The notes under the pieces: model-generated | What the model was told of the DNA's origin: nothing | Database searches by the model: none | Seen by the model: only the letters and a program-made list of their open reading frames with translations | Program-made: the position numbers and the translations under genes | From: Sphingobacteriaceae bacterium | GTDB taxonomy: Bacteria; Bacteroidota; Bacteroidia; Sphingobacteriales; Sphingobacteriaceae | Assembly: GCA_947458875.1 (NCBI GenBank) | Contig: CANGZD010000007.1 | Location: forward strand, 1-62,225 | Direction of reading: 5' to 3' | DNA length: 62,225 nt | Shown: piece after piece, positions 51,991-61,354 of the stretch | Numbering within the stretch: position 1 is the first letter of the stretch | How the letters are laid out: every line of letters begins with the position of its first letter

Positions 51991-52701
51991 TTAATTTAAA
52001 AAACCCACTACTGCAACACCTAAGCCCAGTAGTACCGCCACCATTTTCTTCAAATTAAAGCGGTGATCTACACTCGATTCAAATAAAATAGTAGTAGAGA
52101 TGTGTAAGAACATCCCGATCACTACGCCCATGATACTCCCGAAATAATTTTGCAAATCTCCAACCGACCCGCTACTTAAACGCAGACTGAAATAATAGCC
52201 CAAAGGTGACATAGCTGCAAAAACAGCCATCAAAATAATGATATTACGCTTGGAGATATGATGTTGGGTCAATACCAAAACCAAGGCAAAAGCTGCCGGA
52301 ATGTGATGCAAAGCGATTCCAAACACCAATTCTTTCTGATAATCTTTTGCCAAAGGCATTCCTTCTAAGAAGGCATGTATGCACAAACTCAGCATTACTC
52401 CCATGGGAAAAGCATGTTGCTTTTTTGAATGAGCGTGAATATGTCCGTGTTCGATCCCTTCTGAAAATTGTTCCAGAATTACCTGAAATAAGAACCCGCC
52501 AATCACAAACAAACCAATACTGGCATCGGCATATCGGTACACTTCGGGCATCAGGTGTAAAACGGTAATAGCAAATAAATACGCTCCACTAAATGATAGA
52601 ATAAGTTTTAAACGCTGAGCATCGGTTTTTTTGGAAAAAAGCATTGCCACTCCTCCAAAAAATGCACTTGCAAATAAGACCACTACTTTCCAGACTTCCA
52701 T
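51991..52701 (-). CDS. ZIP family metal transporter
   Basis: This 236-residue transporter has about seven membrane helices. The metal-binding helix IV motif reads HAFLEGMPLA (canonical HNFPEG) and helix V HHIPAAFAL. A histidine-rich loop, EHGHIHAHSKKQH (about 86-98), precedes them. ZIP proteins bring Zn or Fe into the cell. Its start overlaps the PAP2 gene by 19 bases. Confidence 0.9.
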   Translation of the reverse strand: MEVWKVVVLFASAFFGGVAMLFSKKTDAQRLKLILSFSGAYLFAITVLHLMPEVYRYADASIGLFVIGGFLFQVILEQFSEGIEHGHIHAHSKKQHAFPMGVMLSLCIHAFLEGMPLAKDYQKELVFGIALHHIPAAFALVLVLTQHHISKRNIIILMAVFAAMSPLGYYFSLRLSSGSVGDLQNYFGSIMGVVIGMFLHISTTILFESSVDHRFNLKKMVAVLLGLGVAVVGFLN

Positions 52702-53264
52702 GTATGTTCAGGTTTAAAGCGCAAAAATAAGAAAGCCAGCAAATATCCGATCACAGCACCCAGTAAAGCACCTGCAATTACATCAACCGGAAAATGTACA
52801 CCTACATAAACCTGTGCAAAACAGATAGAGAAGGCCCAAAGAAAGGCAACAGGCAATAACCAATCTCTTTTCTTTCTAAATAATGCTATTAAGAAGACTG
52901 CTATGGCAAAGTGATTGGCTGCATGTGACGAAGGGAAACTGTAACCTTTTCCACAAGGGACTAATTTATTCATTTGCTCATTAAACGGTATTTCGTTGCA
53001 TGGCCTTAAACGCTCAACAGCGGGTTTAATCATGGAAGAGCTCGTATAATCAGCTACAGCAAAACACAAGATCAAAAAAAGAAGCATCCACCACGCGGTT
53101 TTACCATAATTTTTGATCAAAACATAAATAATTAGCAGGTATAGTGGTACCCAGGTGTATCTGTTTCTTAAAACAGGCATCAGGAAATCAAAAAAAGGAT
53201 TGGAAAGCCCCTCATTTATCACTTGAAACCATTGATGGTCGAGCTGAATAAGTTGATCGATCAT
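52683..53264 (-). CDS. PAP2 family phosphatase
   Basis: This 193-residue membrane enzyme has the three phosphatase motifs in order: KPAVERLRPC (Kx6RP), FPSSHA (PSGH variant) and VYVGVHFPVD (SRx5Hx3D variant). Five or six membrane helices surround them. Likely substrates are undecaprenyl pyrophosphate or phosphatidic-acid-like lipids. Its start overlaps the upstream methyltransferase stop by four bases. Confidence 0.9.
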   Translation of the reverse strand: MIDQLIQLDHQWFQVINEGLSNPFFDFLMPVLRNRYTWVPLYLLIIYVLIKNYGKTAWWMLLFLILCFAVADYTSSSMIKPAVERLRPCNEIPFNEQMNKLVPCGKGYSFPSSHAANHFAIAVFLIALFRKKRDWLLPVAFLWAFSICFAQVYVGVHFPVDVIAGALLGAVIGYLLAFLFLRFKPEHTWKSGK

Positions 53265-53995
53265 GAGATTTTTTTACAAATAAAAATTATGCGGTCAGAT
53301 TGCTCTTCGCTAAAGGTATTTAAATGGTAATCACCGAACAAATGAAGTATTTCAAAATCAGTTTGACTAAACATTTGTTCAAAGTCTGAAAGACTGAAGG
53401 CCTGCACCTCTTCTTTAAATCCGAATTGCTTGCCCTCATGTTCAAAAGCGATCGACTTCTTGATTTTATTTCCCGATATCTGTTTGTTGATATGAAAATC
53501 GATCCCTTCAATCGTTTTTTGCTCTTGGGCTACTATCTGATTTTTGATTTTTGCAGTATTAAAATAGTCTAAAACCAATATTCCACCAGGTTTTAAGGAT
53601 TTATTAAATATTTTAAGTGCCTTCAAATGGTCTTTCTCACGATCGAAATAACCAAAACTGGTGAACAGGTTGAAAGCAAAATCAAAATAATTAATGTAAA
53701 ACAGATGACGCATGTCGTGCACAAAAAAGTGCAGGTGATCATTTTCAAAATCTTTGGCGAAACGAATATTGGCCTGAGACAAATCTATACCCGTTACATC
53801 ATATCCTTTTTTATTCAGGTAAATGGCGTGTCTGCCCCGTCCACAGGCAATATCAAACAAACTGGCTTGTTCAGATGGTTTCAGAAAAGCACATAAATTA
53901 TCCATGAATAACTCTGCCTCTTCATCATTCCGTTGGTGGTAAAGGATATGATAATAAGGAGAATTAAACCAAGACTGAAACCATTTAGTAGGCAT
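53261..53995 (-). CDS. class I SAM-dependent methyltransferase
   Basis: This 244-residue protein has SAM motif I FDIACGRGRHAIYLN (about 46-60), the acidic GIDLSQAN loop, and the FVHDMRHL and FTSFGYFD segments. The target is unknown; the sequence near its C-terminus is not diagnostic. It heads the unit methyltransferase-PAP2-ZIP, linked by short overlaps. Confidence 0.88.
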   Translation of the reverse strand: MPTKWFQSWFNSPYYHILYHQRNDEEAELFMDNLCAFLKPSEQASLFDIACGRGRHAIYLNKKGYDVTGIDLSQANIRFAKDFENDHLHFFVHDMRHLFYINYFDFAFNLFTSFGYFDREKDHLKALKIFNKSLKPGGILVLDYFNTAKIKNQIVAQEQKTIEGIDFHINKQISGNKIKKSIAFEHEGKQFGFKEEVQAFSLSDFEQMFSQTDFEILHLFGDYHLNTFSEEQSDRIIFICKKIS

Positions 53996-54009
53996 TTTTT
54001 GCAGATGAA

Positions 54010-54039
54010 TTTGAACTACAAATATATGCTTTAAATTTG
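54010..54039 (+). promoter_or_regulatory. promoter for glmM, -33 and -7 boxes
   Basis: TTTG (54010-54013) and TAAATTTG (54032-54039) are separated by 18 bases, an almost perfect Bacteroidota promoter pair. It lies 71 bases before the glmM start. A second, solitary -7 box (TATTTTTG, 54083-54090) stands closer to the gene. Confidence 0.65.
54019..54026 (-). promoter_or_regulatory. -7 box for the methyltransferase unit
   Basis: The minus strand reads TATATTTG, a perfect match 23 bases before the methyltransferase start. It lies inside the opposite-facing glmM promoter, so the two transcripts probably compete for polymerase. Confidence 0.45.
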
Positions 54040-54110
54040 GGGCATATAATTGGGATCAAATGAAAAATGTTCCCTAAATTGTTATTTTTGCTACCTTTTA
54101 TAAGCTACTT

Positions 54111-55499
54111 GTGACACTCATCAAATCAATTTCCGGAATAAGGGGAACAATAGGCGGAAAGCCAGGAGCTGGTTTAAGCCCGATCGATATTGTAAAATTT
54201 ACCGCTGCCTATGGCCAATGGGTCATTAATCAAGGTAACAGAAAAAAAATTGTGGTCGGTCGCGATGCACGTATTTCTGGCCCCATGCTCGAAAAACTGG
54301 TAATTGGTACATTACAAGGCCTAGGAATTGATGTAGTTAACCTCGGATTATCGACCACTCCTACCGTTGAGCTGGCCGTACCCATGGAAGAAGCTGGAGG
54401 TGGCATCATATTAACAGCCAGCCATAATCCCAAACAATGGAATGCATTAAAATTACTGAACCAGAGAGGTGAATTCATCAGCGATGCCGATGGCAAGGAA
54501 GTTCTTCAATTAGCCGAAAACGCCGATTTTAATTTCAGTGAGGTAGATGATCTGGGCAAAGTTATAAACGACGATTCTTACATAAAAAAACATATTGATC
54601 ATATCCTAAACTTAAAGTTGGTTGATTTGGCTGCAATCAAGGCAGCCAATTTTAAAGTGGTGGTTGATAGCGTGAATTCCACCGGAGGGATTTTTGTTCC
54701 CGCACTGCTCAAAGCTTTGGGAGTAAATACCATTTATTCCATTTTCGATGAACCTAATGGACATTTCCCACATAATCCTGAACCGCTTCCTGAGAACTTA
54801 GTCGCTTTAGCTGAAGAAGTAAAAGCAAAAAATGCTGATCTAGGTATTGCGGTCGATCCGGATGTAGATCGCTTATGCTTTGTTTGTCAAGATGGCTCAA
54901 TGTTTGGCGAAGAATATACCCTGGTTGCTGTGGCCGATTATGTATTGAAATATACGCCTGGCAATACCGTATCTAATCTCTCCTCTACCCGAGCTTTGAG
55001 AGATGTAACAGAAGCCAGCGGGAATAAATATGAGGCTGCAGCAGTTGGTGAAGTTAATGTGGTGAACCTGATGAAGAGCAGCAATGCCGTGATTGGCGGA
55101 GAAGGAAATGGCGGAGTGATTTACCCAGCTTCACATTATGGCCGCGATGCACTGGTTGGTATTGCTTTATTTTTAAGCCACTTGGCTAGATCAGGAAAAG
55201 ATATTTTAAGTCTCCGTCAATCGTATCCAAATTATTTTATCTCGAAAAATAAAATTGACCTTACACCCGAATTAAACATCGATGAAATACTCAGACAGGT
55301 GGAGAAAAAATACCAAGACCAACCTCACAGCACCATCGATGGACTGAAAATCGAATTTGATAAACAATGGGTTCACTTACGTAAATCGAATACAGAGCCC
55401 ATTATTAGAATTTATGCAGAAAGCAGCAGTTTGGCAGCAGCCGATCAACTGGCTGAACAAATCATTGCAGATATTAAATCAATTGCCAACCTCAAATAA
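54111..55499 (+). CDS. glmM: phosphoglucosamine mutase
   Basis: This 462-residue phosphohexomutase converts glucosamine-6-phosphate to glucosamine-1-phosphate for cell wall precursors. The GTG at 54111 (encoding the first residue of MTLIKSISGIRG) is the start. The phosphoserine is Ser104 in TASHNP, the magnesium loop DPDVDRL, sugar loop GEGNGGVI and phosphate loop RKSNTEPIIRIY are intact. The GEGNGG form resembles the mannomutase-type subgroup, so specificity is not certain. It precedes a cysteine desulfurase gene by five bases. Confidence 0.9.
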   Translation: MTLIKSISGIRGTIGGKPGAGLSPIDIVKFTAAYGQWVINQGNRKKIVVGRDARISGPMLEKLVIGTLQGLGIDVVNLGLSTTPTVELAVPMEEAGGGIILTASHNPKQWNALKLLNQRGEFISDADGKEVLQLAENADFNFSEVDDLGKVINDDSYIKKHIDHILNLKLVDLAAIKAANFKVVVDSVNSTGGIFVPALLKALGVNTIYSIFDEPNGHFPHNPEPLPENLVALAEEVKAKNADLGIAVDPDVDRLCFVCQDGSMFGEEYTLVAVADYVLKYTPGNTVSNLSSTRALRDVTEASGNKYEAAAVGEVNVVNLMKSSNAVIGGEGNGGVIYPASHYGRDALVGIALFLSHLARSGKDILSLRQSYPNYFISKNKIDLTPELNIDEILRQVEKKYQDQPHSTIDGLKIEFDKQWVHLRKSNTEPIIRIYAESSSLAAADQLAEQIIADIKSIANLK

Positions 55500-55504
55500 T
55501 CAGC

Positions 55505-56641
55505 ATGAGAGTTTATTTAGACAATGCGGCTACCACCCCTCTTGACAAAGCAGTATTGAAAGAGATGTATGAGGTGATGGACTCACAATTCGGCAATCCA
55601 TCCTCCATTCACGCTCATGGAAGAGAGGTAAGGTCGATTGTGGAAAAAGCAAGAAAAACGATTGCTTCTTTGCTAAAAACCTCCCCGGCGGAGATATTTT
55701 TCACTTCAGGTGGAACTGAAGCAGACAATACTGCCATACGTTGTGGTATCATCGACCACGGCATTAAACATGCCATCACTACCAAAATTGAGCACCATGC
55801 GGTGTTGCACACACTGGAAGTTTTGGCTGAGCAAGGTTTGATCAAATTGAGCTTTGTGGATATCGATGAAAAAGGCAATATTGATTTTGAGCATTTAGAA
55901 GCGTTATTAAAAACTAACGAACGCAGTTTCGTCTCGCTCATGCATGCAAATAATGAAATCGGCACCCTTACCGACATTGAACGTGTGGGAAACCTATGCG
56001 AACAATACGACGCACTTTTTCATTGTGATACCGTTCAAACGGTTGGCCATTACGAGCATGATTTGAGTAAGTTAAAAGTTCATTTCATGGTGGCGGCTGC
56101 TCATAAATTACATGGGCCAAAAGGTGCCGGATTCCTCTATATCAATCATCGGGTAAAAATCAAACCTTTCATCTATGGAGGAGCACAAGAAAGAAATATG
56201 CGTGGTGGTACCGAAAATGTATACGGCATTGTGGGCTTGGCCAAAGCAATGGAATTGGCTTATGAAGAGATGGATGCCCATCGTAAACACATTCAATCGC
56301 TCAAAGACCACATGATTGCTGAATTAAAAAAGCACATTCCAGGAGTTAGCTTCCATGGAGAAATTGAAGCTGATAATAGTCTTTACACCGTCTTGAATGT
56401 ATCTTTCCCAGAAATGGAAATGACTGAAATGTTATTGTTTAATTTAGATATTGCCGGCATTTCTGCTTCAGGTGGTAGTGCCTGCAGTTCAGGAACCAAT
56501 ATTGGATCTCATGTATTAAAAGGCATTGGATCTGATGCCAATAGACCTGCTGTACGATTTTCTTTCAGCAAACTGAATACTTTAGCCGAAATAGATTTCG
56601 TAATAGAGCAATTAAAAAAGATTTTTGCTCCAAAAAATTAA
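55505..56641 (+). CDS. cysteine desulfurase (IscS/NifS type)
   Basis: This 378-residue PLP enzyme takes sulfur from cysteine for Fe-S clusters or tRNA thiolation. PLP Lys201 is in AAHKLHGPKG, and the catalytic Cys327 in GGSACSSGTNIG. The TSGGTEADN segment and NPSSIHAHG are typical. It is a few residues shorter than E. coli IscS. No IscU or SUF gene is adjacent. Confidence 0.92.
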   Translation: MRVYLDNAATTPLDKAVLKEMYEVMDSQFGNPSSIHAHGREVRSIVEKARKTIASLLKTSPAEIFFTSGGTEADNTAIRCGIIDHGIKHAITTKIEHHAVLHTLEVLAEQGLIKLSFVDIDEKGNIDFEHLEALLKTNERSFVSLMHANNEIGTLTDIERVGNLCEQYDALFHCDTVQTVGHYEHDLSKLKVHFMVAAAHKLHGPKGAGFLYINHRVKIKPFIYGGAQERNMRGGTENVYGIVGLAKAMELAYEEMDAHRKHIQSLKDHMIAELKKHIPGVSFHGEIEADNSLYTVLNVSFPEMEMTEMLLFNLDIAGISASGGSACSSGTNIGSHVLKGIGSDANRPAVRFSFSKLNTLAEIDFVIEQLKKIFAPKN

Positions 56642-56693
56642 GCGAAACCATCTCGATTTTGCGTTAAAACATTAAATTTAAGCAAACATCGTT

Positions 56694-59006
56694 ATGAAAA
56701 AGGCCATCTTCTTATTGTGTTTCTTGTTCTGCTCCTCTTTAGTGAAAGGGCAAAGAGTGGGCTTGGTTTTAAGCGGTGGTGGAGCCAAAGGCTTGGCGCA
56801 TATCGGGGTACTCAAGGCCCTGGAAGAAAATCACATTCCGATAGATTATGTAAGCGGCACCTCTATGGGTGGCATTGTTGGGGGTATGTATGCCGCAGGC
56901 TATACTCCTTCTGCCATTGAGTACATTGCATTAAGTAATGATTTTCAGAATTGGGTGAATGGCCGTTTAGACAAACAATATCAATACTTCTTCAGCAAAA
57001 AACCCGATAATCCATCAGTTTTGAAAGCAAAACTGGAAATCGATACAGGCCTTAACGCGAGTTTACGTTCCAACCTGATCAACGACATCCCTCTGAATTT
57101 TGCCATGCTCGAATTACTGGCCCAGGCTTCGGCAAACGCCAAAAATAATTTCGACAGCCTTTTCGTTCCATACCGCTGTGTGGTGTCCGATATTTTTTCA
57201 AAAAAAGCAATTCCGGTTAAAAATGGGAGTTTAGTGGAAGCCGTTAGGGGAACTATGGCCGTTCCATTAGTTTACAGACCGGTAAAAGTAAACGATAGAT
57301 ATGTGTTCGATGGAGGTATTTACAATAATTTTCCAATCGATGTAATGCAGCAAGAATTCAATCCCGACTACATTATTGGAGTAAATGTATCTTCAAAAAA
57401 GTACAATGAGTATCCAAAAGATCAGGAGGAAAAACTCGCAAATAGTTTTTTGATGTATATGTTCCTCTCTAATCCCGATTCTACCGGGATGGGGCCCCAC
57501 TCAGCATACATTCAACCGGATATGTCTAATCACAATTCAACCAGTTTTAGTTCAGTACAAGAACTGATACAGTTGGGTTATGATGCAGCAATGGCACAGA
57601 TGCCGAAAATATTGAGGGAGATTGCCAGACGGAGCCTTCCGGAAGAGGTAAAAGAACGTCGAAAAGCCTTTAATTCAAAAAATCCTGATTTAGTGTTTGA
57701 AAATGTGCAAATCAATGGAGCAAATAGCCGACAACAATCTTACATAGAGCGGGTTTTACGTGCCAATGGGAAGCAATTGGATCTATTTAAAATTAAAGCT
57801 GGTTTTACCAAGCTGGTTGCCGACGAGAATTTCGAAACCGTTTACCCGAGAATCACTTATAAAGATTCGCTCAATACGTTTGATTTTGACCTTGAAGTAA
57901 AAACCCAAAAAAACTTTAAAGTTGATTTTGGCGGAAGCATATCGACCAGGCCCATTAGCAATGCATATTTGGGTCTTCAGTATAGTATCTTAGATAAGAA
58001 TGCCTACACTTTCGGAGCTAACTTTTATTCTGGCCGATTTTATGAATCGATCCAAACTACCGCAAGAATGGATTTACCAAGCAGAAACCCCTTGTTTTTG
58101 GAGGCTGGATTCACCTACAATCATTGGAATTACTTGAGTACCAGCACCATCATAGTTGATAAGATAGAACCTACTTTTTTAGAGCAATCAGATAGGTTAT
58201 TATCACTGAAAATCGGAACGCCTGTGGGCAAAAATGGCAAACTAGAATTGCAAACTGCCTTTGTTAATTTCGAGGACCAATTCAGTCCGAACGATAATTA
58301 TGTGTCGGGAGATATTTTTGATAAGAATTACTTCAATGGCTTTAGCAATTCAATAAGTCTAAATATCCAAACGCTCAATAGAAAGCAATACGCCACCCAG
58401 GGTTTATATTTTCAGGTGTCTTTAGCCCAATATTCAGGCGAAGAGCATTATAAGCCTGGAAATGTTTTAAGAAACGAGCCCATCTATCCTACACTAAAAT
58501 CAATTGAGGAAAGTAGAAACTGGGTGAGATTTAAATCGACTATTGAACATTACCCCATATCTGGCAAAAGATTTTCTTTGGGATACCTGGCCGAAACAGT
58601 TTTAAGCAACCGGCCTTTGTTCAGCACGTATAAATCTACTTTACTGACAGCTCCGGCGTTTTACCCTTTACAAGATTCAAAATCAATTTTCCTGACCAAT
58701 TTCAGAGCAAATACTTATCTGGCTTTAGGATTGAAGAATGTGGTCAATTTGAATAAAAACCTCGATTTCAGATTGGAAACCTATTTGTTTCAGGCCTATC
58801 AAAATTTTGAATTGCTCAACTATCAGGATGTTGAATTAGGGTCTCGATTCCCTAAAGCGAATTATGCAGCAAGTGCATGTTTGGTATACCAAAGTCCCTT
58901 GGGACCAATTAATCTGAGTTTAAATCATTATAACCAGCACCAAAGACCCTGGGGATTGATGTTCCACGCTGGATTTTTACTTTACAACAAACGAGCTTTC
59001 GACTGA
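56694..59006 (+). CDS. patatin-like phospholipase fused to an outer-membrane barrel
   Basis: This 770-residue exported protein has a signal peptide to about residue 20, a patatin domain (21-310) with oxyanion SGGGAKG (27-33), Ser57 in GTSMGG and Asp206 in DGGIYNN, then a POTRA-like segment (about 330-400; VFENVQINGANS) and a C-terminal barrel (about 410-770). The same order as PlpD-type Vd autotransporters. The catalytic dyad is intact, so it should be an active lipid esterase. It is convergent with tamL, one base apart. Confidence 0.9.
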   Translation: MKKAIFLLCFLFCSSLVKGQRVGLVLSGGGAKGLAHIGVLKALEENHIPIDYVSGTSMGGIVGGMYAAGYTPSAIEYIALSNDFQNWVNGRLDKQYQYFFSKKPDNPSVLKAKLEIDTGLNASLRSNLINDIPLNFAMLELLAQASANAKNNFDSLFVPYRCVVSDIFSKKAIPVKNGSLVEAVRGTMAVPLVYRPVKVNDRYVFDGGIYNNFPIDVMQQEFNPDYIIGVNVSSKKYNEYPKDQEEKLANSFLMYMFLSNPDSTGMGPHSAYIQPDMSNHNSTSFSSVQELIQLGYDAAMAQMPKILREIARRSLPEEVKERRKAFNSKNPDLVFENVQINGANSRQQSYIERVLRANGKQLDLFKIKAGFTKLVADENFETVYPRITYKDSLNTFDFDLEVKTQKNFKVDFGGSISTRPISNAYLGLQYSILDKNAYTFGANFYSGRFYESIQTTARMDLPSRNPLFLEAGFTYNHWNYLSTSTIIVDKIEPTFLEQSDRLLSLKIGTPVGKNGKLELQTAFVNFEDQFSPNDNYVSGDIFDKNYFNGFSNSISLNIQTLNRKQYATQGLYFQVSLAQYSGEEHYKPGNVLRNEPIYPTLKSIEESRNWVRFKSTIEHYPISGKRFSLGYLAETVLSNRPLFSTYKSTLLTAPAFYPLQDSKSIFLTNFRANTYLALGLKNVVNLNKNLDFRLETYLFQAYQNFELLNYQDVELGSRFPKANYAASACLVYQSPLGPINLSLNHYNQHQRPWGLMFHAGFLLYNKRAFD

Positions 59007-59007
59007 T

Positions 59008-61353
59008 TTAGAATGGCATCCCGATACCAAAATTGTACTGAACAAAGCGGTATACATCGGGGAAATTGGTACCTGCGTAGCTTTGTTTAAACGATTTATT
59101 GAACAAGTTTTTGATTACCCATTGGTCACCATTGTCAAATTGGGGATCTCTTATTTTAAGCGCTGCATCCAATCGGAAGATGAAATAGTCCATGTCAAAC
59201 CGCAAACCCGCTCCGGCACCGATTGCAATTTGTTTAAAGAATTTATCAGCTTTAAATTCACCCCTGGGGTTATCTGCAAAAGGTTTGATTCGCCAAATAT
59301 TACCCATATCTGTGAATGCTGCCCCTTTAAGTTTTGCTCCAAACAAGTTATCTAAAATCTTGAATCGGTATTCCAAATTAGCTTCCAACTTGATTTCGCC
59401 CAATTGATCCAAATTTCTAAGGTTTTGACGAATTTCTAAGGGAATATCTGCTCGGTTATAATTACCCGGACCGAGCGTTCTGGCCTGCCATGCCCGGATA
59501 CCGTTAGTTCCGCCGGCAAAGAAATTCTTTTCAATTGGCAAAGCCTCACTGTTTCCGTAGGGAACTCCAATTCCTGGATTGAGCCTCAGAACGAGCTGAC
59601 GGTCTCCCCCAAAATGCCTGTACCATCTTAAATCTAATTCTGTTTTAGCATATTGTAAGTACTCCAAACCGAATACAGTTCTATTACCATCCATTACTTT
59701 CAGATTCAAGGTCTTACTCAAAAGTCCCAGCGAGTTCCCACTCAAATCGGCAAAAGCACGGAAATAGAAAAAATTATCCAGACTATTTAAACGGATATTA
59801 TTGTAGGTAAAAGAATACTGGCTACCAAAATTCACAAACTGACGGTCGTTGGTTTGCACGTACAAAAAATAGCCGTTGTCTTCTAAATATTTTTTGAATT
59901 CTGGATCGAGCTGTCCATTCCTGTATTCTAAGCTAATGGGCGTAAAACTGTGCTTTTTATAACGAGTTTCCATCCAGTCGTAGGTAATGGAATTGATATA
60001 AGCCCTATTCCTAAAAGCATCTTTCTGCCTGAAATACTGAAAACTGCTTGAAATGGTGGTATGAGGAATGCCGTTTCTTCCGGATACCGAATTGGCAAAT
60101 GGAACTAAAATCCGAGGGAAAATAAGATTAGCTCCAATTTCAAAATCGCGGTTGAATGCCCTATCTGCAGACTGGCTGACAGATTTTGTATCAAAAAGAG
60201 CACCATACCGAACTTTCAGATCTAATTGTTCTGCCCCACCAAAAACGTTACGGTTGGTATAGGTGTTTGCCAGGTTAAAACCATTTCTAGCAGCATTGAA
60301 GGTATACTCACCCTCAATTCTATTACTCATTTTTTTAAGAGGAGTAAGGTCCAACACCGGTTTTAGTACCGAAGAGCTGTCGCTCTGCTTTTCATAATTT
60401 ATTTTCACGTTCCTGAAAACATTCAATTCATACAGACGGTCATAGCTCAAATTCTCCATCTCCACATTATAGCGATCCCCTTTTTTCAAGAAAATATACT
60501 TAGCAATGGGTTTGAGCCTGAATCGGCCAGAATAATCCTTCAGGTGATATTGATCTGCATAAACACTGCTATCAGGGTGAATGTTAGTCATCATACCTGC
60601 ACTGTTCCTGATGCTGATATTTGTTTGATCGAGGGTAAAAACCTGATGTTTATCTTTAGCAATCGGATTCATTAAAAACATTTTCAGATCAGCTGCATTG
60701 GCCATATTGATATTGGTATCCACCTCAAACCTGATGTATTGCCTCAAAAATTCATAATAACCATTTTTTTTCATCAATTGATAAACCAATTCACGCTCAG
60801 TTGCCAAAGAATCAGCATCGTATCGCATACCTGAATGTAAACGTGTAAAACCTGGTTTATTTACTTCATAAAGCCAGGCAGCTGCACTGTCCGGAATTAC
60901 ATACTGAATATCCCTGAGCCTAAACTGAGGTCCGGCATTTGCTACAAATTTGATCTTCGCCTTTTGATCTTTTACTTGAATCTCACTTTTCACCTGAGCT
61001 TTTAAGAAACCTTTTGTGGCTAAAAATTTCTGTATTTCAAGCCTTGAAATTTCTACAAGAGAGCTATCTAAGATGGCAGGTGCCTGACCCAATTTTTTAA
61101 TTTTGTCTTTACGGTATTTCCCTTTTTTGGTGTTGACCAGGTTGTAAAGCATTAAATTCAAGACAGATGCGGGTCTTAGGTCGCGTTGAACATAATCAGC
61201 TGCTTGTTCTTTAAAACGGGGGTCGAAATTTTCCAAATCTACCTTCTTCACCAATACCTGTTCCTTTTCCAGATAGCGAGTAGAGGAGCAACCGGAAACT
61301 AAAAAGAGTCCAAAAAGCAGTATTATTGTAAAAATATATTTGCAGTTTCCCAT
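59008..61353 (-). CDS. tamL: TamL, BamA/TamA family outer-membrane lipoprotein
   Basis: This 781-residue Omp85-family barrel has a lipobox (VSGC, Cys22) in place of a plain signal peptide. POTRA-like domains occupy about 35-360, followed by the 16-strand barrel. The NFFAGGTNGIRAWQARTLGPG segment corresponds to the conserved lid-lock loop of the family, and the C-terminal QYNFGIGMPF ends in Phe. In Bacteroidota TamL is the lipid-anchored relative of TamA and is important for outer-membrane assembly. Its start codon is one base from that of trmH on the other strand. Confidence 0.92.
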   Translation of the reverse strand: MGNCKYIFTIILLFGLFLVSGCSSTRYLEKEQVLVKKVDLENFDPRFKEQAADYVQRDLRPASVLNLMLYNLVNTKKGKYRKDKIKKLGQAPAILDSSLVEISRLEIQKFLATKGFLKAQVKSEIQVKDQKAKIKFVANAGPQFRLRDIQYVIPDSAAAWLYEVNKPGFTRLHSGMRYDADSLATERELVYQLMKKNGYYEFLRQYIRFEVDTNINMANAADLKMFLMNPIAKDKHQVFTLDQTNISIRNSAGMMTNIHPDSSVYADQYHLKDYSGRFRLKPIAKYIFLKKGDRYNVEMENLSYDRLYELNVFRNVKINYEKQSDSSSVLKPVLDLTPLKKMSNRIEGEYTFNAARNGFNLANTYTNRNVFGGAEQLDLKVRYGALFDTKSVSQSADRAFNRDFEIGANLIFPRILVPFANSVSGRNGIPHTTISSSFQYFRQKDAFRNRAYINSITYDWMETRYKKHSFTPISLEYRNGQLDPEFKKYLEDNGYFLYVQTNDRQFVNFGSQYSFTYNNIRLNSLDNFFYFRAFADLSGNSLGLLSKTLNLKVMDGNRTVFGLEYLQYAKTELDLRWYRHFGGDRQLVLRLNPGIGVPYGNSEALPIEKNFFAGGTNGIRAWQARTLGPGNYNRADIPLEIRQNLRNLDQLGEIKLEANLEYRFKILDNLFGAKLKGAAFTDMGNIWRIKPFADNPRGEFKADKFFKQIAIGAGAGLRFDMDYFIFRLDAALKIRDPQFDNGDQWVIKNLFNKSFKQSYAGTNFPDVYRFVQYNFGIGMPF
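61335..61342 (+). promoter_or_regulatory. -7 box for the TrmH-type gene
   Basis: TATATTTG matches TAnnTTTG exactly. It lies inside the first codons of tamL on the opposite strand and 12 bases before the ATG at 61355, so the transcript should be leaderless or have a leader of only a few bases. Confidence 0.5.
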
Positions 61354-61354
61354 T

